A DNA stretch of 42,156 bases from an uncultured Ectothiorhodospiraceae bacterium. GTDB taxonomy: Bacteria; Pseudomonadota; Gammaproteobacteria; JAABTG01. Positions 8,550-16,075 of the stretch are shown here, one piece after another. Position numbers and translations under genes: made by a program. The notes below the pieces were generated by a model, which was not told the origin of the DNA, searched no databases, and saw only the letters and a program-made list of their open reading frames with translations. Position 1 is the stretch's first letter, and every line of letters begins with the position of its first letter. The stretch lies in the NCBI GenBank assembly GCA_937867305.1, contig CALMKJ010000054.1:1-42156 (forward strand). The letters run 5' to 3'.

Positions 8550-10502
8550 TCAGGATTCCTCGTAGCCCGTCACCATCGCCCGGATGTGGCCGAGCGCAGT
8601 GGGTCCCAGCGTAGAAAGGTAGACGTGGACGAACAGGAAGGCCAGCAGGGCGAAAGACACGGCCACGTGCACTCCGGCAACGACGCCCAGCCCACCCAGG
8701 ACCTCGATCAAAGGAGCCAGCCGGACCACGTCCATCAGCAACACACCCGTGCCGATCTGCACGGGAAACAGGACCAGCATGACGAAGAAGTAGGAGATCT
8801 GCTGCAAGGGGTTGAACCGCGCCCCAGCCGGGGGGTGGTGCGGATTGGGCTCGCCCCGGAAGATGCCGTGGCCATAGTAGCGCGCCTGGGCCAGCATCCG
8901 CTGCCAGTATTCCCGCCGGTGCAGTCGGGGCACGTAGAGCCCGAGCCTTCCGGAGCAGGCGTACCCGCAGAGCCAGAGGAGGAATCCCAGGGCCATCAGG
9001 ACCCCCAGAACGTCGTGCAGCACCACGGCCGACCGGAAGCGTGCGAGGCTGACGAGGTCCTGGTAGCGCAGCGCCAGCCCCGTGAGTAGCAGGAGCACGA
9101 ACACCAGCGCGTTCCCCCAGTGCCAGAGCCGCAATGGCAGGGAGTTCACGTAGACCCGCTGCCCAACCCCCCGCACAGGCACCGGGGTCGCGCCCTCGCG
9201 GGGCAACCGGCCGGAGGCGCCGCGCCGGCGCAGCCAGAGGTGGGCGGCAGGAGCCAGCAACCCCAACCCGGCCATCGCGGCGCCCAGCCCGTCGAGCCAC
9301 ACGCCGCGGGTTCCCCCGAGGACGTAGAAGCCCGTGGCGAGCCCCGCGGACTCGAAGGAGGTCAGGGTCTCCGGGGCGGCCGCCACGGTGGTCATCCGCC
9401 CGTCCTCCCGGACGAGGGTCAGCTGTACGTTGCGGAAGACGGGCGAGTCCCGGTGGTGACAACTCTCGCACTCCCTGACCGCCCCCCCCGTGAAGGCCAC
9501 CTGGTGGGCTTCGGAATGCTCCGTGACGTCCATCCTCCCCACGAGGCCGATGCGCCTGCCACCACCCTGGCGGTTCGACTGCTTCAGGATGAACGAGACC
9601 TCCGCCGAATCGATGGCCCCGGCGCGACCCCGGATCCGCTCGGCGAGGTCGCCCGAGCCCGGCCCGAGGAGCCCCGCCAGATCCTCCTCCCGCACCGGAA
9701 GGCCGGTCTCCAGGTCCACGACCTGCAGGTACACCCCCTTGCCGGCGTCCGGGACGTGGCATGCCCAGCAGGAGACGCGCTGCAGGTGCAGGTCGGCGTT
9801 CGGCAGCCAGGCCCCGTGGGCCTCCTCGGCCCCCGCGTGGCATCCGAGGCACGCCGCCTTCATCGTGCCGCCCGCGCTGGCCGAGCCCACCTGGTGGGCG
9901 AAGTGGCACGAGGAGCAGAGCGGTGCCCGGTGCTCCCCCCGGGCCCGCGCCGTGCCGTGAACGCTCTTTTCGTAGACCGCGAAGACGCCCTCGTGGCACT
10001 TGCGACAGGGGACACCGGCGAGCGTGCGGTAGGAGTCCTTCGGGCCTACCGTGTGGAACCCGTGGCAGTCCGTGCAGAGTGGGCCCTCCCGGCCCCGGGA
10101 CTGACCTGCCCCTGCCGTCTGCGAAATGGACAGTCTGGAGTGGATGCTCCCCCGGACCAGCGCCGCCTGGGCCACGTGGCACCTGCCGCAGGCACCGACG
10201 GCCTGGCGCCGGAGCTCGGCGCGGCTCCCGGGCTTTCTCCCCGGGTGGGGACCCGCGGCGACTTCCAGGTGGCAGGACTCGCAGGGCAACGCCCGGTGCA
10301 CCGAGGCCTCCAGGTCCGCCCGGTCGACGAAGCCGGAGACCCGCTCGCCGTCGAGGAAGGTGACGGAGAGCCCGGGGGATGCGTGGCAGGCGAGGCAGTC
10401 TTGCACCCCCTCGGCAGGGGCACCGAGGGCGAGCCCGAGCAGGCCGAACAGCGTGGCGACGGCACGCAGACACGGGCGAAGCCCGAGCCCCGGACGATTC
10501 AA
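8550..10502 (-). CDS. Nine-haem cytochrome c / cytochrome b fusion, CbcL-like quinone oxidoreductase
   Basis: The 650-residue protein has a signal or anchor segment (12-30), a periplasmic domain with nine CXXCH haem c sites (C36, C74, C105, C143, C166, C196, C218, C245, C345), then a membrane domain of about five helices (403-425, 460-480, 494-516, 567-590, 607-632) resembling the b-type subunits of formate dehydrogenase, Ni-Fe hydrogenase and thiosulfate reductase. Candidate haem b histidines are H461 (LWHWGNA), H496 (VLHDVLG), H612 and H626. A nine-haem c domain fused to a HydC/FdnI-type b domain is the architecture of Geobacter CbcL, an inner-membrane quinol oxidase used for low-potential metal reduction. 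I infer quinol:periplasmic-carrier electron transfer. It sits between an NapC/NirT-type cytochrome and an exported rhodanese. The terminal acceptor is unknown. Confidence 0.85.
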   Translation of the reverse strand: MNRPGLGLRPCLRAVATLFGLLGLALGAPAEGVQDCLACHASPGLSVTFLDGERVSGFVDRADLEASVHRALPCESCHLEVAAGPHPGRKPGSRAELRRQAVGACGRCHVAQAALVRGSIHSRLSISQTAGAGQSRGREGPLCTDCHGFHTVGPKDSYRTLAGVPCRKCHEGVFAVYEKSVHGTARARGEHRAPLCSSCHFAHQVGSASAGGTMKAACLGCHAGAEEAHGAWLPNADLHLQRVSCWACHVPDAGKGVYLQVVDLETGLPVREEDLAGLLGPGSGDLAERIRGRAGAIDSAEVSFILKQSNRQGGGRRIGLVGRMDVTEHSEAHQVAFTGGAVRECESCHHRDSPVFRNVQLTLVREDGRMTTVAAAPETLTSFESAGLATGFYVLGGTRGVWLDGLGAAMAGLGLLAPAAHLWLRRRGASGRLPREGATPVPVRGVGQRVYVNSLPLRLWHWGNALVFVLLLLTGLALRYQDLVSLARFRSAVVLHDVLGVLMALGFLLWLCGYACSGRLGLYVPRLHRREYWQRMLAQARYYGHGIFRGEPNPHHPPAGARFNPLQQISYFFVMLVLFPVQIGTGVLLMDVVRLAPLIEVLGGLGVVAGVHVAVSFALLAFLFVHVYLSTLGPTALGHIRAMVTGYEES

Positions 10503-10572
10503 GCGTCCAGACCCCGAGCCTCGCCCACTCGACGCGACAGCCCCAGACTCCCGGGGAAACCCGGCCCCGGGC

Positions 10573-11922
10573 CTACCGCGACACGACGTTCAGGTTCACC
10601 TGCGGCCACTTCCGGCCGTGGCAGGCGGGGTTCGCACAGAACGACCCACCGTCCCGACCGAACTCCGTCTTGCCGTGGCAACCGGCGCAACTCGGGTCGA
10701 GCCGGGTGCGGTGGTCGTGCATGAAGTTCGGCTCCAGGTGCGTCGGCGGCTGGCGCATTCCCGGTATCGCCGTGGACGCCACCGGGGCGGGCCCACCCTC
10801 GCGCTGGACCTCCGGCACGTTGTGGCAGAGGTTGCACTGCAGGCGGATGGCCTGCCCCTTGGCGTTCAGGTGCTTGCCGTCGTGGCAACGGAAGCAGCCG
10901 GGGAAGTCCTTGTGGGCCCCGTTGGCAGGGAAGGTGCGCCAGGAGACCTCGGGCGCCGAGAAGACGCTCTTGCCGAGGATGTCCGTGAGAACGCGCCTGA
11001 ACTCGTCGCCGCCGGCCGGAGCCGCTGCACCACCCGCCTCCTGGCGGTAACGGCTCCCCGCGTCGTCCACCAGTTTGGCCACCGTCTCCTTGCTCACCAC
11101 GCCCTTCTCGTCGAGGGCGGCCAGCTCCTTCATCACGGCCATGACCCGCGCCTTGATGTCCGGGATGCTCTGGCGCAACTGACTCGCGTAGATGGCCGCG
11201 TCCACCCGGTCCTCCGGGTTGGGGAACGGGTGCCCCGACGCGTTGTGGCAGTCGATGCAGTCCATCGTCTTGCGGGGCAACTGGTCGCGCTGTGCGGCCG
11301 GAAGCTTCGAGGCGGCGTCGGTGAAGGTGTCGGTACGCCCGTCAGCGTACGTGACCTGGACCCAGGGGATCTCCTGCTTCTGGGGGTCCACCGCCGCGTA
11401 TTGAACCGTGTTCTCCACGTGCCAGTGGATGCCCCGGGCGTCGGCCTCGCGGATCGCCCCGAAGCCGGTGTGCAGGATCAGGCGCGTGGTCGTCTCGGTG
11501 CTCTTCGCGTCGGCGTCGTAATGCTTCTTCACCCGCACCGTGTCGTCGTGGGCGGTTGCGGGCCAGTGGCACGCCTCGCAGGCGATGCGGGCCGGCTTCA
11601 GGGTCTTGGCGACCACCGGCCGGTCGTAGCCCACGATCATGGACCAGAGCTCGTGGGCGTGCTCGGTCTTCAGCACCATGGCCTTCAGCGTGGGCACCCG
11701 GCCCATGTGGCACTCGACGCACTGCACCCGCGCGTGGGGCGACTCGGCGTGCGCGACCGGCTCCTCCGGGTGGACGGCGTGGCAGGCGTTGGTGCAGAAC
11801 CAATTGCTGTTGGTGAACTCCCAGCCCAAGATGCCGCCGACCGCCAGCACCGCGAGACCGATCAGGACGGCCACCAGCGCCAGGGCGCCACCCGCAATCC
11901 CACGCGACAGCAAAGGTTTCAT
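10573..11922 (-). CDS. NapC/NirT-type membrane-anchored multihaem cytochrome c (up to eight haems)
   Basis: A 449-residue protein with an N-terminal uncleaved transmembrane helix (about 10-35), then an NapC/NirT-like haem pair, then a long C-terminal extension carrying more haems. Canonical CXXCH sites begin at C68, C115, C222, C343, C363 and C412. Two spaced variants are also present: C43-TNA-CH (CX3CH) at the usual first-haem position of NapC proteins, and C429-ANPA-CH (CX4CH) near the end. Such proteins take electrons from menaquinol or ubiquinol; Geobacter ImcH is a larger NapC-family cytochrome with a comparable role. A GTG at 11925 is an alternative start; GGGAGGA at 11931-11937 serves either. 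It leads the operon with the CbcL-like fusion (70-base gap) and rhodanese. Confidence 0.85.
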   Translation of the reverse strand: MKPLLSRGIAGGALALVAVLIGLAVLAVGGILGWEFTNSNWFCTNACHAVHPEEPVAHAESPHARVQCVECHMGRVPTLKAMVLKTEHAHELWSMIVGYDRPVVAKTLKPARIACEACHWPATAHDDTVRVKKHYDADAKSTETTTRLILHTGFGAIREADARGIHWHVENTVQYAAVDPQKQEIPWVQVTYADGRTDTFTDAASKLPAAQRDQLPRKTMDCIDCHNASGHPFPNPEDRVDAAIYASQLRQSIPDIKARVMAVMKELAALDEKGVVSKETVAKLVDDAGSRYRQEAGGAAAPAGGDEFRRVLTDILGKSVFSAPEVSWRTFPANGAHKDFPGCFRCHDGKHLNAKGQAIRLQCNLCHNVPEVQREGGPAPVASTAIPGMRQPPTHLEPNFMHDHRTRLDPSCAGCHGKTEFGRDGGSFCANPACHGRKWPQVNLNVVSR

Positions 11923-12069
11923 CACGAGACTCCTCCCAGGACCTTCGTGACACTAGTCTCCGGAAAGATGACGCGTCAACGGCGAGTGGGCCTATCTACT
12001 TGATCTCGAGCACTCTCAGGTGTCGTCGAAAGCTGCCCGAGCCCCCCGTCGACCGCCCGTGTGCCGGGC

Positions 12070-13449
12070 TCAGCCGGGGGTGGCGGGAAACTCCAGCCGC
12101 ACCCGCAGACCGGGGGCGTTGTCCTCCAGGGCCACCCGCATCCCATGCAGACGGGCAACGGCGTCGACCAGGCTGAGGCCGAGACCGTTGCCGGGCGTGG
12201 ACCGGGCACCGTCGAGCCGGTAGAAGCGCTGGAACACCTTCCGGCTCTCGGCCTCGGGGACCCCGGGCCCCGTGTCGGCGACCACGACCACCGGCCGCTC
12301 GGGCGCCCCGGCGACGGTGATCCGCACCGTCCCACCCGCAGGCGTGTATTTCACCGCGTTGTCCAGCAGGTTGGCGAACGCCTGGAACAACAGGTCGCGG
12401 TCGCCCCGGGTCCGAACCTCGCCCGGCGCCTCCACCGCGAGCCGCAGACCCCGCTCCTCGGCTACCGGCTCGTAGAGCTCGGCGACGTCGCGCAGCAGCC
12501 CCGGCAGGTCGACGTCCGCGAAACCAGCCCGGAGCGCTGGCGACTCGGCCCGCGCGATCCGCAGCAGGGAGTTGAAGGTCGAGAGGAGGCCATCGGCGTC
12601 GGCGACCGCGTGGTCCACGGCCTCGAGGTCCACCTGGCCCTGCTGGGCCAGGCCACGCAGCTGCTCCAGCCGCCCGCGCAGGCGCGAGAGGGGGGTGCGC
12701 AGGTCGTGGGCGATGCTGTCGGAGACCCGCCGCACGTCGTCCATCAGGGCCTCGATGCGGTCGAGCATGCCGTTGAGATTTTCGGCCAGCTCGTCGAACT
12801 CGTCTCCGGCGCCGCGGGCGGGAACCCGGCGCGAGAGGTCGCCCCCCATGATCTGGCGCGCCGTCTGGTTGACCGCCTCGACCCGGCGCGCGGTGCTCCG
12901 GCTCATCAGGGCCGCGCCGAGAAGCGCGAGTGCCGCCGTCACCGGCAGACCCCACGCCAGCGCGCGGGTGATCAAGGCCCGGATCGCCGTCAGCTCCTGC
13001 AGGTCGCGCCCCACCAGCAGGCGGTAGTTACCCGGGAGCTGAAACGCGCGTGCCCGGGCCAGGTGCGCCTGGGCGGAGGGCCAGCCGGACTCCTCCAGAC
13101 GGAAGTCGAGCCAGCCCTCCGGGCTCTCGGCGCCGGGAGGCCACTGACTCAAGTTGCCGACCAGCGGGTGCCGGCGCTCGTCCACGAGCAGGTACACCGT
13201 GGACCCCGCGGGGCGACGGGCCACACGCTCCAGCAGCGCCCCGGTCAGCCCGGCGATCCCGGTCCTGCGATAGCGCTCGGCCAGGGTGGCGACCTCGGCC
13301 TCGATGGCGTCGTCCGCCTGCCGGAAGAGATAGGCCGCCGTCTGCCAGTAGACGAAGCCGAGCAGCAGGACCGCGGAGACCGCGAACAGCCCCGCGTACA
13401 CCAGGGCCAGGCGGAAGGTGACACTGCGCAGCAGCCTATGCGGGGGCAC
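12070..13449 (-). CDS. Two-component sensor histidine kinase
   Basis: An inner-membrane sensor partnered with the overlapping upstream response regulator. Two membrane helices (about 12-36 and 162-182) bracket a roughly 120-residue periplasmic sensor region, followed by HAMP and the kinase core: phospho-acceptor H248 in SIAHDLRTPLSRLRG, N box NLLDNAVKYTP, G1 DTGPGVP, F box FQRFYR and G2 GNGLGLSLV. The start is uncertain: GTG at 13449 (overlap of 14 bases with the regulator) or ATG at 13467 (overlap 32). The signal is unknown; the regulator-kinase order and HisKA type resemble the Cus/Qse/Phо-like envelope- or metal-responsive pairs. The multihaem operon lies just downstream on the same strand, so regulation of it is possible but not shown. 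Confidence 0.9.
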   Translation of the reverse strand: MPPHRLLRSVTFRLALVYAGLFAVSAVLLLGFVYWQTAAYLFRQADDAIEAEVATLAERYRRTGIAGLTGALLERVARRPAGSTVYLLVDERRHPLVGNLSQWPPGAESPEGWLDFRLEESGWPSAQAHLARARAFQLPGNYRLLVGRDLQELTAIRALITRALAWGLPVTAALALLGAALMSRSTARRVEAVNQTARQIMGGDLSRRVPARGAGDEFDELAENLNGMLDRIEALMDDVRRVSDSIAHDLRTPLSRLRGRLEQLRGLAQQGQVDLEAVDHAVADADGLLSTFNSLLRIARAESPALRAGFADVDLPGLLRDVAELYEPVAEERGLRLAVEAPGEVRTRGDRDLLFQAFANLLDNAVKYTPAGGTVRITVAGAPERPVVVVADTGPGVPEAESRKVFQRFYRLDGARSTPGNGLGLSLVDAVARLHGMRVALEDNAPGLRVRLEFPATPG

Positions 13450-14113
13450 GGAGCACGTACCCGGCACCGCGCACGGTGTGCAGCAGCGGCGTCTCGAAGT
13501 CCCGGTCGATCTTGCGCCGCAGCCGGCTCACGTGCACGTCGATGACGTTGGTCTGGGGGTCGAAGTGGTAATCCCAGACGTGCTCGAGCAGCATGGTGCG
13601 GGTGACCACCTGGCCCGCGTGGCGCATCAGGTACTCGAGCAGCCGGAACTCCCGGGGCTGCAGGTCGACGGGCCGGCCCGCCCGGGTGACGGTGCGGGCA
13701 AGCAGGTCCATCTCGAGGTCGGACACCTGCAGGCGGGTCGCAGGGGCCTCGCTGCCGCTCCGGCGCAGCAGGGCCTCCAGGCGCGCGTGAAGCTCGGAGA
13801 ACGCGAAGGGCTTGACCAGGTAGTCGTCACCGCCGGCCCGCAGCCCCTCGACACGGTGGTCCACCTCCCCGAGGGCGCTCAGGATCAGGACCGGGGTGCG
13901 GTCGCCCGCGGCCCGCAGGGCCCGGACGATCGCGAGGCCGTCGAGTCCGGGCAGCATGCGGTCGACCACCATCACGTCGTGAGGCGCGGCGGAGGCAAGG
14001 AAGAGGCCCTCTTTCCCGTCGGCCGCGTGGTCGACACTCGCCCCTGCCTCGCGCAGGGCCTTCACCAGGAACCCGGCGACGTGGGGGTCGTCTTCGATGA
14101 CCAGGACTTTCAC
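13436..14113 (-). CDS. OmpR/PhoB-family response regulator
   Basis: A 225-residue DNA-binding regulator. The receiver domain has the acidic pair D8-D9, phospho-acceptor D51 (MVVDRMLPGLDG) and K101 (LVKPFAFSEL). The C-terminal winged helix shows LQPREFRLLEYLMRH and the recognition-helix region NVIDVHVSRLRRKID, ending with HTVRGAGYVLR, all typical of the OmpR/PhoB family and close to CusR/QseB-like proteins. GTG at 14113 is chosen because it gives the standard MKVLVIEDDP start; an ATG at 14143 lies inside a repeat element and would add ten atypical residues. Cotranscribed with the overlapping kinase gene. Confidence 0.92.
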   Translation of the reverse strand: MKVLVIEDDPHVAGFLVKALREAGASVDHAADGKEGLFLASAAPHDVMVVDRMLPGLDGLAIVRALRAAGDRTPVLILSALGEVDHRVEGLRAGGDDYLVKPFAFSELHARLEALLRRSGSEAPATRLQVSDLEMDLLARTVTRAGRPVDLQPREFRLLEYLMRHAGQVVTRTMLLEHVWDYHFDPQTNVIDVHVSRLRRKIDRDFETPLLHTVRGAGYVLRAPA

Positions 14114-14140
14114 CGCAAGCACCTTCTTCGCGAGCACCAT

Positions 14141-14222
14141 CACCGCAGAGACGCAGAGACCAAAGGCGCATCGGAGGTCCCTTTCACCATCACCCTCTTT
14201 GCGCCTTCGCGCCTCTGCGGTT
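14141..14222. repeat. Imperfect inverted repeat of the CGCAGAG-CGCAGAG kind
   Basis: The left arm (about 14141-14168, ACCGCAGAGACGCAGAGA then AAAGGCGCA) and right arm (about 14196-14222, CTTTGCGCC then CGCGCCTCTGCGGT) are near reverse complements. This resembles the dispersed extragenic repeats containing ACCGCAGAG that I know from many proteobacterial genomes. It fills the gap between the protease gene and the response regulator. In RNA it forms a long hairpin that could separate expression of the two. Confidence 0.55.
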
Positions 14223-14239
14223 ACGTCTCCAAGCCTCGC

Positions 14240-15805
14240 CTAAGCCTCGAACTTCACCGCCACGAAGCGCCGGTCGCCCTCCCGCTCGACCAACAGCACC
14301 ACCGCGGACCGCTTCTGCTCGTAGGCCTGGCGTACCCTCTTCGCCACCGCGTCGGGCGAGTCGACCGGCGCCTGGTCGACCATCAGCACCAGGGTCCCGG
14401 GCTGGATTCCCGCACGCGCGGCCGGGCTGCCCTTCTTCACGTCGACCACCAGCACCCCCTCGACCTCACCCTTGACACCATACTTCTTCTTCGTCTCGGG
14501 CGTGAGCGCCGCCAACTGCAGGCCGAGCTGACCCCTGGCAGGCGCCGCATCCCCACCCTCGCTCGAGGCCACCTTTTCGGAGTCCGGGGTCCGGCCGAGC
14601 GTCACCGTCAACTCCCGGGTCTTGCCCTCGCGCACGACCTCGAGGGTCGCCCGCTTGCCCGGCTCGGCGGCGGCCACCAACCTGGGCAGGGCCTTGAAGT
14701 CCTCGAGGGTCCTGCCGTCCAGGGAGACGATCAGGTCACCGGGCTGCACGCCGGCCTTCGCCGCCGGGCTGTCGGGCGTCACCGCCGCCACCAGCGCACC
14801 CTTGCCCTCCGGGACCCCCAGACCCTGGGCCAGGTCCTCGCTGACCGGCTGGATCTGCACCCCGAGCCAGCCCCGGGCGATGCTGCCGTGCTCGCGGAGC
14901 TGCTCGACCACGCCTCTGGCGACCGAGGACGGAACGGCGAAGCCGATCCCCACGTTCCCGCCGGAGGGCGACCAGATGGCCGTGTTGACCCCGATCACGC
15001 GCCCCGTCGTGTCGAACAGGGGCCCGCCGGAGTTGCCGCGATTGATCGGGGCGTCGATCTGCAGGTAGTCGTCGAAGGGCCCCGAGCGCAGGTCACGGCC
15101 GCGGGCCGAGATGATGCCGGCGGTCACCGACCCGCCCAGGCCGAAGGGGTTGCCCACCGCGATGACCCAGTCCCCGACCTTGGCCCCGTCGGACTCCCCG
15201 AACTCCACGTGGGGCAGGGAGCGGGGGGTATCGATCTTGAGGAGCGCCAGGTCGGTCTTCGCGTCCCGACCCCTGACCGTGGCGCTGTGCTTGCTCCCGT
15301 CGTCCAGGGAGACGGTGATCTCCTGGGCGCCGTCGACCACGTGGTAGTTGGTCACGATATAGCCCGAGGGGTCGATGATGAACCCCGAGCCCTGGGCCTG
15401 CCGCGGGGCGGTCGGCCCCTCCTCGTCGCCGGGCACCCCGTGCTCCTCGAAGAAGCGCCGGAACAGGTCATTGAACGGCGATCCCTCCGGCAGCTGCGGC
15501 ATCCGGAACTCCGGCCGCCCGACGAGCCTGCCCTCGATACCCTTGCCCTTCACGGCGACGTTGACCACCGCGGGCTTCACCCTTTCCACTACGCCCGAGA
15601 AGCTTCCGGGCCCGGCGGACTCGGCGCTCGCCGCTGGGGAGCTCCAGGCCGCGCTCAGCGGTGGCGCCACCAGCGCGCCGCCGACGGCGGCCAGCACGGC
15701 CGCCGCGACCAGCAGGCGGGCCGGCCGGGTGCGGGCGCCCACCGGACGCGAACGGACGACCGGGGTCCGGGACGGGGTGAGAACGACGGCGAATGTCTGT
15801 CTCAT
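14240..15805 (-). CDS. degQ: Do-family periplasmic serine protease (DegP/DegQ type)
   Basis: Envelope protein quality-control protease/chaperone. The 521-residue product has an N-terminal membrane or signal segment (about 30-53), a trypsin-like domain with catalytic H155 (YIVTNYHVVDG), D185 (KTDLALLKI) and S259 (NRGNSGGPLFD), and two PDZ domains (about 285-385 and 410-515, the second containing KKGSPAARAGIQPGTLVL). ATG at 15805 follows GAGAGGAG by 8 bases. The basic N-terminal stretch before the hydrophobic segment is unusually long, so it may stay membrane-anchored like DegS, though DegS has only one PDZ. Together with the following two-component genes it suggests an envelope-stress module. 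DegP and DegQ cannot be separated with certainty. Confidence 0.92.
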   Translation of the reverse strand: MRQTFAVVLTPSRTPVVRSRPVGARTRPARLLVAAAVLAAVGGALVAPPLSAAWSSPAASAESAGPGSFSGVVERVKPAVVNVAVKGKGIEGRLVGRPEFRMPQLPEGSPFNDLFRRFFEEHGVPGDEEGPTAPRQAQGSGFIIDPSGYIVTNYHVVDGAQEITVSLDDGSKHSATVRGRDAKTDLALLKIDTPRSLPHVEFGESDGAKVGDWVIAVGNPFGLGGSVTAGIISARGRDLRSGPFDDYLQIDAPINRGNSGGPLFDTTGRVIGVNTAIWSPSGGNVGIGFAVPSSVARGVVEQLREHGSIARGWLGVQIQPVSEDLAQGLGVPEGKGALVAAVTPDSPAAKAGVQPGDLIVSLDGRTLEDFKALPRLVAAAEPGKRATLEVVREGKTRELTVTLGRTPDSEKVASSEGGDAAPARGQLGLQLAALTPETKKKYGVKGEVEGVLVVDVKKGSPAARAGIQPGTLVLMVDQAPVDSPDAVAKRVRQAYEQKRSAVVLLVEREGDRRFVAVKFEA

Positions 15806-15965
15806 GGGCACACTCCTCTCCAGTCTGGCTCGTGGTCTGGTCTGCGGGCAGCAGTGCCGCACCACAGCTTCGAATCTCTTAAATAGAGGTGGTAGGGTTA
15901 CGCCAGGCTTGCCGCCGGATTACGAATTGGCAAGGTCCGCAACCCCCGGCCACGCTCGGGCTCGA

Positions 15966-15994
15966 TTGCCGGGGCCCGCCCACTCGGCTACCGT
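15966..15994 (+). promoter_or_regulatory. Putative sigma-70 promoter for the patatin gene
   Basis: TTGCCG (15966-15971) and TACCGT (15989-15994) are spaced by 17 bases and point toward the GTG at 16076, giving a leader of roughly 75 bases. The -10 is degenerate. Found by eye in the divergent region between the protease and patatin genes. Confidence 0.35.
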
Positions 15995-16075
15995 GACCGG
16001 CGGGCACCGGACCCCGGCCGGAGCTGCTCCGGCACCGGCGCGGCGCCCCGATCCCCTTTTCAGGAGGCCTCTCGC

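Noticed and set aside
10573-11922. Naming the octahaem protein ImcH
   Set aside because: Architecture is similar, but haem spacing differs and I cannot run an alignment, so no gene symbol is given.
13418-15886. An 822-codon open frame on the plus strand opposite the response regulator and protease
   Set aside because: The opposite strand encodes conserved regulator and protease motifs; the plus-strand product has no recognisable fold and a shadow-like composition.
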